Source: Paenibacillus_V sp046244365 (GTDB lineage: Bacteria > Bacillota > Bacilli > Paenibacillales > NBRC-103111). Taken from it: a stretch of 64,000 nucleotides of DNA. Position 1 is the stretch's first letter. Every line of letters begins with the position of its first letter. Location of the stretch: contig NZ_CP176395.1 of the NCBI RefSeq assembly GCF_046244365.1, positions 4,712,001 through 4,776,000 on the forward strand, read 5' to 3'. Below the pieces are notes generated by a model. It was not told the origin of the DNA, searched no databases, and saw only the letters and a list, made by a program, of their open reading frames with translations. This document shows positions 1 through 8,039 of the stretch, piece after piece. Both the position numbers and the translations under genes were made by a program.

Positions 1-766
1 GTGAGGTTCGGATCATGCGGCCATATTGTTCTTTCTCTCGAACCGTTAAGACCGGGGAATCGAGCAGATCATCGATAAAAGGATACGTCAGGCCGTAAGA
101 ATACCCGAGTCGGATTGCTTCATCCAGTTTGCGCGCACGCTCCGCAGGCGATGTATGGTCGCCCATCTCTTCGATAACATGCAGAACAACCCCGGTAATG
201 ATTTTGATGAGCTTGCGCAGCGAGTGCTCGGCGTTCATTTCCTTCGGAATGTGCGCGGAAACGGTTTTGAGCTTGTCGATTACCCAGATTATGGCGTTTT
301 CTATTCCTTCCTTCCCGGCCCAACGGTACAGCCCGGCCAAGCTCATAAACTCCGGATCTGCCCCCCCATTTGACGCTGCGGAACGAATCAAGTACCTTTT
401 GACGTCGGCGACTACCCGCTGAATCCGGGTCTGGGTGGCGGGAGCATTCAGCGACTTGCCCAAATCGCGCATGTAAATATAGGAGACGCTTCGATCCAGG
501 AAACCATCCAGTTTGCCCTTATGGTTCAGCCAGCGTATATAGTTGTTATAATCCCGGGGATCCGGTTTTCGAATGGCTTGTGAAAAAAAGGACAGCAGCG
601 AATTACGGTCCATATGGCTTTTTTTCCACAATTGAAAGTCTTTCGTCAAAGCAGGTACATAGGATTTCTCCTTGACCTGCTCATAAAGTGATGCAAAATA
701 TTGAGCCGCCTTTCGCTCGGCCAGCCGATACCACAGATCCGCTTGAAGCGTAATTTCCTCATTCAT
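1..766 (-). CDS. Class 1 isoprenoid synthase-like protein (3' end cut by window)
   Basis: Reading leftward from an ATG at 766 (GAGGGA upstream), 255 codons stay open to the window edge, so the C-terminus is missing. The product is soluble and largely helical. Near the edge it has the sequence YPFIDDLLDS, an aspartate-rich DDxxD motif of the kind that binds Mg-diphosphate in polyprenyl synthetases and class 1 terpene synthases. The N-terminal part (ITLQADLWYRLAERKAAQYF) resembles from memory large Bacillales proteins annotated as class 1 isoprenoid biosynthesis enzymes. Family membership is inferred mainly from the motif and overall look; the second Asp-rich motif would lie outside the window. 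Substrate unknown. Confidence 0.6.
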   Translation of the reverse strand, partial: MNEEITLQADLWYRLAERKAAQYFASLYEQVKEKSYVPALTKDFQLWKKSHMDRNSLLSFFSQAIRKPDPRDYNNYIRWLNHKGKLDGFLDRSVSYIYMRDLGKSLNAPATQTRIQRVVADVKRYLIRSAASNGGADPEFMSLAGLYRWAGKEGIENAIIWVIDKLKTVSAHIPKEMNAEHSLRKLIKIITGVVLHVIEEMGDHTSPAERARKLDEAIRLGYSYGLTYPFIDDLLDSPVLTVREKEQYGRMIRTS

Positions 767-897
767 AGACAGTTCCCTCGACTTCTGTTTTTGTTAAACA
801 ATAATCCATGAAAGGGATTATGTTTACATTTCTATACGTGAAAGTCGGGATCGGGTTACGAAATCGGCTGAGGTTGGGCGGTTTCATACGTCTACAG

Positions 898-937
898 AAA
901 AAAGCCGAATGGATCGTTCTCATCCACTCGGCTTTTA
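898..937 (-). terminator. Rho-independent terminator of the giant secreted-protein gene
   Basis: Read on the minus strand, a GCCGAGTGGAT / ATCCATTCGGC stem is followed by a run of T. It lies just past the stop codon at 941. The flanking A-run on the other side could also let it serve the plus strand, but no plus gene ends here. Confidence 0.8.
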
Positions 938-940
938 CGG

Positions 941-3900
941 TTATTTTACAATAATTTGTATAACATCACTTACCGTTGTTCCACTTCCATTCATAAACTC
1001 GCCGCGATATTGATAAATGCCAGGAGCTTTTCCCGAAATTCGTGTAATTGCCGATTGGGCACTTGGTGTGTGTGAAGACAAAGATTGCGTTTCAATAAGT
1101 TCGCTATTTTCATATAATCGATATTGTGTTGCATTCGTGCCCCACCACATATTAGCCGTAATGGTATAGATCCCATCTTGATCCCAGTTGTCATTGGACA
1201 ACACAGGTTTGCCGGGATTCGCATTAGCCACAGTGACGGTGTGCGGCTCACATGAAGTTTTTCCATACAAATTCGATAACTCACATGTATACGTATAGGT
1301 TCCGTTTGGCTTATTTTGAATAGGAATAATGGAAATCTGGGCTGCCGGCGATGCATCGGCCAGTGACTTCGTTTGGATCAATTGGCCGTTCTCGTACAAC
1401 TTATACAGGGAGCCATTGTTTCCCCACCACATATTCATCGTAACCACATAATTGCCATCATGTAAGCCTGTCGCAACACCACTTGTATTCGAAAGTGTCG
1501 GTTTCCCTGGTACCCCGTTCGCAAGCACTGCCCGACTGACGGAATGCCGTTCGAACTTGACTGCATCAGCCCTCGTATAGATCATATCGGCAGGAAGGGT
1601 TGGCGGATCTACCGTTGTCGGGGTCTCCCTGGTTAGACGAACATACTCGCTGCCGTCTCCGTTAAAGTCGAACGTCCCCAGATTAACCCAACCCGACGAG
1701 CCGACTGTCGCATCGATATACGTGACCTCGGTAACCGATTGATGCTTCACTTCCACTTTGACATGATTATCGTTTGCCGTCGTATGGACGAGCTTGTAGA
1801 TGGAGACCGTATATCTCCCCTCTGGAAACAGGCCCTTCCACGTCGCCGATGATCCTTGAACTGTAGAGTAACGGGACTTAACACCAATTTTGTATCCGGC
1901 TAAATTGCTTTGGCTCCAAGACCCTTCCGTAACGTATAACCCGGTCGTATTCGTGCTGTCGACAATAATCGTTAGGTCCCTGATCGTTATAGTCAAAGGC
2001 GGTGTTGTTAAGGTCACTCCGTCAATCGTTACAGTGGCCCACACCTCAATGTGATCCGTTTCTCCATCGAGATTTTGAAGGGTCAACAAACCGCTGCTGT
2101 TCACTTCAGCCAGATCGGTTCGATCAACGAAATACTGCACATTTGCCTGTGCCAGATCACCGATCAGACCGTTATCCAAATAGCCGGTTACACTCAGTTG
2201 AGCAGTTTGAGTCATCTGCAGATCGTCCCGATCCGACTTGATGGCCACAGACTCCAATTGCGGCATCCTATTCGGGTCCACCCACATCATCGCATCGGCA
2301 ACTACCCGTGACTTGTTGGCCTTATTGGTTAATTCCACATACCCGCTATCGCCTGCTGCGAAAGGATAAGCTCCCAGGAACACCCAAGTTCCATTGGCCG
2401 TTGTCTCATCAACGGTAACCGTCTCGGAACCCCCGCTATAATAAACGGTAAAAGAGGCATTCGTTGCCCAATTTTCACTCGTGGCGGTTATTTGCGGAAG
2501 CTTGTAATACACACTGTAAGTGACACTTTCCGGCAGCTCAGGCCGCCATAGAATCCTGCTTGTTGCTGTGCCGGCAGCCGATTTGGCATACACATAGTTA
2601 TCATAGTAATAGTCGTTAGCCGTTGTATCCCGTATCCAGACGCCTTCTGTCTCCGCTTCCGTATTATCTACAATGATAGATGAACCATCCTGCCAATCCG
2701 GTTGGACCGGAGTTACCGTTACCTGATCAGGCAGATATAGTGTCCGCTTGCGGGTCTGTTTTCCGTCCGATTCCACATAATAAGTGAAGGTTTGGGATAA
2801 ATCGTTTACCCGTATCGACCATTCCATCGGATATATCGTATCTGGAATGGTCGTGTACGTGGCCCCGCCATCCAAAGAGTAATGGATCGTCGCCGGTTTC
2901 GTCGTTTTTGCCTGCACATAAGCATCGTAGGCCGTTTCGTCGGGCTTGACGATTAGCATGCCTTTAGCCGCATCTATTGGACTGTGGATATCGAAGAAAT
3001 AGCTTGCATCCGATGTATCGGCAGTTCTGACTTGGTGCAGCGGCACATCAATGTTGAGTCCCTCCACAATGATAGCGGTTATTCCCTTGCTTGAAACCGT
3101 GGCATGAATGATTCCACCTCTCATAACCGCTTGCTCTGGTGTGCCATTATCGCGGATGATGGTTACGGTATAATCTTGTGCCGGGTTGAACCCAATGATT
3201 TGCGCATTCAATTCGATCGGAGTCTGAACTTCAGCTGACGATTCGTTGCTTAACCCGATATAGAATTTATTCCCGCTCTCTCCCGTTATCCAGTTCAATT
3301 GAGGATGGTTGGTCTGGATAATCCCCTTGGGCATCCAGAGCCAAACGTCGGAATTGCCGTAAAAATGACCTGGTTTATTCCCATAGAGATGATATTTGAA
3401 CCATAAAAAATTGGTTTCGAATACGGAAGGGAATGTAATACGCCCATTCGATTTCAACGATTGTTCGCTGATCAGATAATCCATCGTTTGCCCGAGCTGC
3501 GCCGGCATATGGTGATAATAGATGGATGTAGCCCCGCTTGGACCTTCCAGAGGAAAATCCGGTTCAAGTTGACTAACGGCGAAGCCCTTGTAGTAATAAC
3601 CCGGATAGCTGGAATATCGTCCGATGACCGCATTATGAGCAATATCCTGCAGCAGCTTATCACCTGTATAGAGCGACAATCTCAGCATGAAAGGAGCCTC
3701 CTGAGCATTCATCCGGTAATAGCCGGTTGTACTTCCCGCCTCAAACGTCAACCCGTTGGGTGAAACAAGCCAACTGTCCGCTTGTACGCCCCCGGCTACA
3801 TCTTCAGGGAGCTTGCTCCTAGGATATGCGTATTTACCGCTTTCCGGCCAATGGAACGACTCCGCGTAATTATACGTCTCCGGCTGCGGAATCGTAACGG

Positions 3901-6547
3901 TGCCTCCAGGAACGGGACGAGCAACGAACATGGTGGCATACTGTTTGGCTTCCTTGTACGCGGCATTCAAGTATTTGGGATCCTTTGTTTCTTCGTATAG
4001 CTCCAAGATCTCCATCCACAGCTTGCTATAATAATAAATGAACTCATTTTTACTCACATTCACGGATTCAGGAGTATCGATATTTTGAATGATATAGCTG
4101 TCGGCTGCAGCCTTGGCAGCCTGTAAATACTGCGCATCCCCCGTCATACGATACATCATCAGGGGCTGAATGACAGGACCCCGGTCTTTCTGGTCAGGAT
4201 TGCGCACGAGGTACTCTTCCTGCCCCAGCGCTTGAATTCCTGCCGAAGTGCCCATCATCTGATTGACAGCGGCTACGCTTGAAACATCGAACGGCAAGGT
4301 TGCCATTTTCCATAACGACGGCACGCTGTATACCGGCTTCTGCGTCGGCGACCAACCGATACCACTCCGGGATACACCATACTGGATGGACGGCAGCGCC
4401 CTCGTATCGTATAGCTGGTCGTCCCCGGTCAGATAGTAGGCTCCCAGAAGAACCGCATTTGATGTTGTTCGAACGCTATCCTCGTTCTCGATATCAATGA
4501 AGCCCTTGGCTCGGTTCCACCACCCGCTGGGCGACGGGACATAATGGACAGAGTCGTCCCCCTGCGGCTCTATCTTGAGCAGATCGATCATATTGAACAT
4601 CGCGTCAGTAAGCGACTGATCTGCGACATTTTCCCGGTATGCCGAATAACCGTATTCATTGCGGAGAATATCCTCGTAGGCCTCATACAGACTGCTGCTT
4701 TGAGCGATTAGCCCCATATGAAACTGGTACGTGCTTTCTGCAGTCATTTGCGAATAAGTCCCTAGCTGAGGAGCATAAAGGATCGGCTGCACGCTGCCTT
4801 CGTTGTTGACAAGACTCATGCCAAGCCGTTGTTTCGTAACGCCTCCCGTCGGTTCAAATTCGACCGGAAGCTCTTCCGACGGTACAAATACGCCATACGA
4901 CAAAGCGTTCCCCGCGCCGTCATTCTTCTCAACCAGACTCATCGGAGCGCTCAGCTCCCTCAAGCTTGTTGATTCCACCGAACCTACCATTTTCGCATGC
5001 GACCTGAAACCATTTAACACTTCATTGACGCCAGAGATTAGCTCTGTTGTGAAAGACTGATATCCGATCACATAATTGCCATCCCGGCGAGGTGTAAAGG
5101 CGAAGGAAACATCCGGTTTGTCCCCTGATAGGGACCAGTTCACTTTTAAATCGTAATCGCTTCCATGCAAAGAGTCGGTTAATACCGCCGTGTGGCTATC
5201 GGGAAAATGAATCCCGTCGAATGTAATCCAGCGTTTGTTCATCGTATCGTAGTAATTGGTTCGACTCCCCGCATTCCCATCCAATAAAACCCATTGTTCT
5301 TCAAGTCTTTCCGCCACATTATTGACTGGCACCCAGTTCCTCGTATTCGTGTCCTTGTAGAACATATCACGAACGATGGATTTGCCTCCATCCCATGCTG
5401 CTTCATAGAAGGTCACCTTATAGCTTGCGTTTTCGATGCTGCCTTTTTCCGTGTAACTGAGATTCGTCAATGTGCGGCTGCGCAGCGGAGGCAACGGTGG
5501 AGCTTGCTGCCGGATATTTCCTTCGAACTTGACCGCATCGGCCCGCGTAATGATGGTGCCCGTCGTAGGTTGCGTTCGAGTCAGCCTGACAAATTCGGTA
5601 TCATCACCACTGAAATAATACTCCCCCAAATCAACCCATCCGACAGATGGGCCAGACGAGGGCCTCAGATCCATAAACATGACATCCGTAATCCCATTGT
5701 GAACGATCTCGATCTTTACATTACTATCCGCTTTATCCGCCCAATCAAGCTTATAGAACGATATTCTCGCCGTTCCTGCTTCCAAGCGCGGATTCCATGT
5801 AATGCTTCTTCCTACAGCATCCGTATATTTGGAACTGGAATTATTGTATCCCTTCACTCCCGCACTTGAGGTCCAATAAGGAGCGGAGTACCCGTTATTC
5901 GCGTTATCCGCATCCGCGGTGACGATACTATCAATCGTGATGCTTCCATCATCAATGATGATCGTCTTATGCGGCTCTTTCTGCTGAATATTCCCTTCGA
6001 ACTTGACCGCATCAGCACGCGTAAGTATAGTGCTGGTGGTGCTGGTAGACCGGGTCAATTTAACGAATTCTTCACCAACCCCGGAAAAATAGTACTCTCC
6101 CAAATCAACCCATCCCGCAGGAGCGCCAAACGAAGGTCTCAGATCCATAAATAGAACATCCGTCGTTCCATTATGAACGATTTCAATTTTTACGTTGCTA
6201 TCCGCTTTGTCCTCCCAGTTAAGCTTATACAACGATATTCTCGCCGTTCCTGCTTTCAATCGCGGATTCCACGATATCGTTCTGCCTGCTGTACTCGTAT
6301 ATTTGGAACTGGAATTATCATACCCCTTCACCCCTGTGCTTGTAGTCCAATTCGGAGCCGAATATCCGTTGCTCTCGTTACCCGCATCAGGTGTCACAAC
6401 ACCATCGATCGTAATGCTCCCGTCATCGATGATGATCGTCTTATACGGTAAGGTCTCCGCATTAGCGGTCCTTATTCCGACTAGGCTTAAAGGAACTACT
6501 ATCGTCATGATGAAAACGATTAAGAAAAACAGCTTCCTTTTTATCAT
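941..6547 (-). CDS. Giant secreted multidomain putative glycan-active enzyme with golvesin-like modules
   Basis: 1,868 residues with an N-terminal signal peptide (MIKRKLFFLIVFIMTIVV..., cleavage probably near TANA). Approximate layout: golvesin C-like modules at 34-185 and 192-345; a helix-rich core at 350-1160 with repeated Trp/Tyr-rich and Tyr-Leu-helix segments, typical of (alpha/alpha) toroid glycosidases or polysaccharide lyases; a beta region; a third golvesin-like module at 1285-1425; a Big2-like Ig module at 1430-1520; a fourth golvesin-like module at 1522-1660; and two C-terminal modules of about 90 residues (PGKPxLSN... xMWWGxN) like those on Bacillales chitinases. I chose the ATG at 6547, 30 bases inside the longest frame, because it follows GGAGAGG and the upstream TTG overlaps a perfect cre site. 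Last gene of locus A, with its own promoter element. Catalytic residues are not identifiable by eye; calling it a glycan enzyme is inference from architecture and neighbours. Confidence 0.75.
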   Translation of the reverse strand: MIKRKLFFLIVFIMTIVVPLSLVGIRTANAETLPYKTIIIDDGSITIDGVVTPDAGNESNGYSAPNWTTSTGVKGYDNSSSKYTSTAGRTISWNPRLKAGTARISLYKLNWEDKADSNVKIEIVHNGTTDVLFMDLRPSFGAPAGWVDLGEYYFSGVGEEFVKLTRSTSTTSTILTRADAVKFEGNIQQKEPHKTIIIDDGSITIDSIVTADADNANNGYSAPYWTSSAGVKGYNNSSSKYTDAVGRSITWNPRLEAGTARISFYKLDWADKADSNVKIEIVHNGITDVMFMDLRPSSGPSVGWVDLGEYYFSGDDTEFVRLTRTQPTTGTIITRADAVKFEGNIRQQAPPLPPLRSRTLTNLSYTEKGSIENASYKVTFYEAAWDGGKSIVRDMFYKDTNTRNWVPVNNVAERLEEQWVLLDGNAGSRTNYYDTMNKRWITFDGIHFPDSHTAVLTDSLHGSDYDLKVNWSLSGDKPDVSFAFTPRRDGNYVIGYQSFTTELISGVNEVLNGFRSHAKMVGSVESTSLRELSAPMSLVEKNDGAGNALSYGVFVPSEELPVEFEPTGGVTKQRLGMSLVNNEGSVQPILYAPQLGTYSQMTAESTYQFHMGLIAQSSSLYEAYEDILRNEYGYSAYRENVADQSLTDAMFNMIDLLKIEPQGDDSVHYVPSPSGWWNRAKGFIDIENEDSVRTTSNAVLLGAYYLTGDDQLYDTRALPSIQYGVSRSGIGWSPTQKPVYSVPSLWKMATLPFDVSSVAAVNQMMGTSAGIQALGQEEYLVRNPDQKDRGPVIQPLMMYRMTGDAQYLQAAKAAADSYIIQNIDTPESVNVSKNEFIYYYSKLWMEILELYEETKDPKYLNAAYKEAKQYATMFVARPVPGGTVTIPQPETYNYAESFHWPESGKYAYPRSKLPEDVAGGVQADSWLVSPNGLTFEAGSTTGYYRMNAQEAPFMLRLSLYTGDKLLQDIAHNAVIGRYSSYPGYYYKGFAVSQLEPDFPLEGPSGATSIYYHHMPAQLGQTMDYLISEQSLKSNGRITFPSVFETNFLWFKYHLYGNKPGHFYGNSDVWLWMPKGIIQTNHPQLNWITGESGNKFYIGLSNESSAEVQTPIELNAQIIGFNPAQDYTVTIIRDNGTPEQAVMRGGIIHATVSSKGITAIIVEGLNIDVPLHQVRTADTSDASYFFDIHSPIDAAKGMLIVKPDETAYDAYVQAKTTKPATIHYSLDGGATYTTIPDTIYPMEWSIRVNDLSQTFTYYVESDGKQTRKRTLYLPDQVTVTPVQPDWQDGSSIIVDNTEAETEGVWIRDTTANDYYYDNYVYAKSAAGTATSRILWRPELPESVTYSVYYKLPQITATSENWATNASFTVYYSGGSETVTVDETTANGTWVFLGAYPFAAGDSGYVELTNKANKSRVVADAMMWVDPNRMPQLESVAIKSDRDDLQMTQTAQLSVTGYLDNGLIGDLAQANVQYFVDRTDLAEVNSSGLLTLQNLDGETDHIEVWATVTIDGVTLTTPPLTITIRDLTIIVDSTNTTGLYVTEGSWSQSNLAGYKIGVKSRYSTVQGSSATWKGLFPEGRYTVSIYKLVHTTANDNHVKVEVKHQSVTEVTYIDATVGSSGWVNLGTFDFNGDGSEYVRLTRETPTTVDPPTLPADMIYTRADAVKFERHSVSRAVLANGVPGKPTLSNTSGVATGLHDGNYVVTMNMWWGNNGSLYKLYENGQLIQTKSLADASPAAQISIIPIQNKPNGTYTYTCELSNLYGKTSCEPHTVTVANANPGKPVLSNDNWDQDGIYTITANMWWGTNATQYRLYENSELIETQSLSSHTPSAQSAITRISGKAPGIYQYRGEFMNGSGTTVSDVIQIIVK

Positions 6548-6571
6548 ACAACTCACAGCCTCTCCGCATAT

Positions 6572-6585
6572 TGACAACGCTTACA
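6572..6585 (-). promoter_or_regulatory. CcpA cre site before the giant secreted gene
   Basis: The minus strand reads TGTAAGCGTTGTCA, which matches every fixed position of the Bacillus cre consensus TGWAANCGNTNWCA. It sits 25 bases before the ATG at 6547 and downstream of the inferred promoter, the usual place for a carbon-catabolite repression roadblock. Confidence 0.7.
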
Positions 6586-6668
6586 AAACAATCATTCCCT
6601 CCTTCACTCGAATGATCGCAAAGAAGCAATTAGCCTTTTCCGTATGGCTAATTGCGCTCCGTCTTTTT

Positions 6669-6735
6669 GATCATAGCATGTCACCTATCCGAGAAATTTC
6701 TTTCATTTCAAGAATTTCTTATAAGATTTTAAGTA
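6669..6735 (-). promoter_or_regulatory. Locus A regulon element, copy 1 (promoter of giant gene)
   Basis: Positions 6705-6727 are identical over 23 bases to 17339-17361, and similarity continues on both sides. On the minus strand the identical block is followed about 30 bases later by a TATGAT -10 candidate (6670-6675) with no good -35. That arrangement suggests an activator site upstream of a weak promoter. The neighbouring AraC-type response regulator (10358-11983) is the obvious candidate activator. The inferred leader to the ATG is about 115 bases. Confidence 0.65.
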
Positions 6736-6796
6736 AAAAAGAAACCTACATCGTAATCGGACCGCTCAACTGCAGTCAGATACGATGTAGGTCTTC
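6735..6796 (-). terminator. Terminator after the SGNH hydrolase gene
   Basis: Long hairpin with arms ACCTACATCGTA and TACGATGTAGGT, followed on the minus strand by TTTCTTTTTT. It separates the oxidoreductase/esterase transcript from the independently promoted giant gene. Confidence 0.8.
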
Positions 6797-6813
6797 CAAG
6801 CCGATCCTATCCA

Positions 6814-8022
6814 TTATAATGGCGGCTGTACCAATAACAACTTCCCAAGCTGGATCACCGTTTGATCGTACCAATCCGGATGCTGCCGAACATGCTCCAT
6901 GCTTCGTTCATTGCCGCATGCCTCAAACACGGCCGCTTTGTCTGTCTTCTCGGCATCGACTTCGAAGCGAACCGTATGCCTCCCATTCGGGAGCTCCGGC
7001 AAGAAAACATACTGATTCCGATTATGATCGTTATGTGGTGTGAATCGGTCGACAAGGAAGGGTTCCCCGCCATCCACCGTCACCTTCAATCTGCCGGAAT
7101 CCGGCCCCCCGATATCGAACAACCCGATGTGGGTGCCTTCGAATTGCACCGTGATAGCCTCTCCGGGATCGACTGCTCGCCATAGACCGGGGAACAACCA
7201 ATTATACTCGCGTACCAAAGCGAAATCATCGGGGGTTCTGTAAATCCACCCTGCTGAAAAGTTGGAAATGTCATCCAGTGGCAGCATAGCCGCGTACTCC
7301 CAAGGATTGTCCGGGACCAACGGGTCCTCAGGCAAGTTATGTTCCCCGCTTCCCGAGTGATCTCGAAGTTCGCTAATTTGCTCAAATGACCGGGTGATCG
7401 TATCCGTGTAAATCTGGTGTCCTTCTGGAATTGTCGGATGGATCGAATCATGCGTAAAAACAACGGCTCCGGGAATGGACTGGTCTGCCCCTGAGGTAAA
7501 AATGAGCTTTCCCTCGGACACCATTTGACAGACCGCTACGCCCAGATGAATCGAAGGAATACCGTAATAATCGGCCACTTCCTCTTGCATAAGAGCCCCC
7601 TTCTGGTATTCCCCAGACTGAAATCCGACCACATCCCGCTCCTTCACCGTATAAACGAACAGGATATCGGTAAACCGGCTCCGCTTGCGGATCTGACGGA
7701 CAATTCCTTCGATCCGCGCCTTGGACTCGGGAACTCCGCCATCGTTACCGACAAATTCAACAAACACTAGATCAGGCTGATGACGCAGAACATCCGTCTC
7801 CAAACGGGCGCAGCCCAAATCCGATCCTGTCCCAGAAATACCAGCATTCACAGAGCGGATATCCGCCTTGGGATATTGCCCTCGAAGCCAATCCGCCGTC
7901 ATGACCCTGTATCCTTCAGAACGCGTATTACTGCCGCCAAAATAGACGATTGTCACTGTTTCCCCATTTTCCAACTTTTGAATTACATTAGGTAGCCCTC
8001 TTCGAGGGAAAAATTCCTTCAT
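6814..8022 (-). CDS. SGNH/GDSL hydrolase, probable carbohydrate esterase
   Basis: 402 residues without a signal peptide, so probably cytoplasmic. The N-terminal half carries the SGNH blocks in order: GGSNT (nucleophile Ser), NAGISGTGS (Gly block), EFVGNDGG (Asn block) and DSIHPT (Asp-x-x-His). The C-terminal 150 residues look like a beta-jelly-roll, an arrangement seen in sugar deacetylases. The longest frame starts at a GTG at 8043 inside the preceding stop codon, but an ATG at 8022 follows AGGTGA at normal spacing and is preferred. It lies immediately downstream of the FAD oxidoreductase gene and is probably co-transcribed. The likely job is removing acyl groups from imported oligosaccharides (inference). 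Confidence 0.82.
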   Translation of the reverse strand: MKEFFPRRGLPNVIQKLENGETVTIVYFGGSNTRSEGYRVMTADWLRGQYPKADIRSVNAGISGTGSDLGCARLETDVLRHQPDLVFVEFVGNDGGVPESKARIEGIVRQIRKRSRFTDILFVYTVKERDVVGFQSGEYQKGALMQEEVADYYGIPSIHLGVAVCQMVSEGKLIFTSGADQSIPGAVVFTHDSIHPTIPEGHQIYTDTITRSFEQISELRDHSGSGEHNLPEDPLVPDNPWEYAAMLPLDDISNFSAGWIYRTPDDFALVREYNWLFPGLWRAVDPGEAITVQFEGTHIGLFDIGGPDSGRLKVTVDGGEPFLVDRFTPHNDHNRNQYVFLPELPNGRHTVRFEVDAEKTDKAAVFEACGNERSMEHVRQHPDWYDQTVIQLGKLLLVQPPL

Positions 8023-8039
8023 CGCGACTTCACCTGACC

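Noticed and set aside
6195..7043. 282-codon plus-strand open frame across the giant gene's start
   Set aside because: Runs antisense through the signal peptide, promoter and terminator of locus A; no domain or ribosome site.
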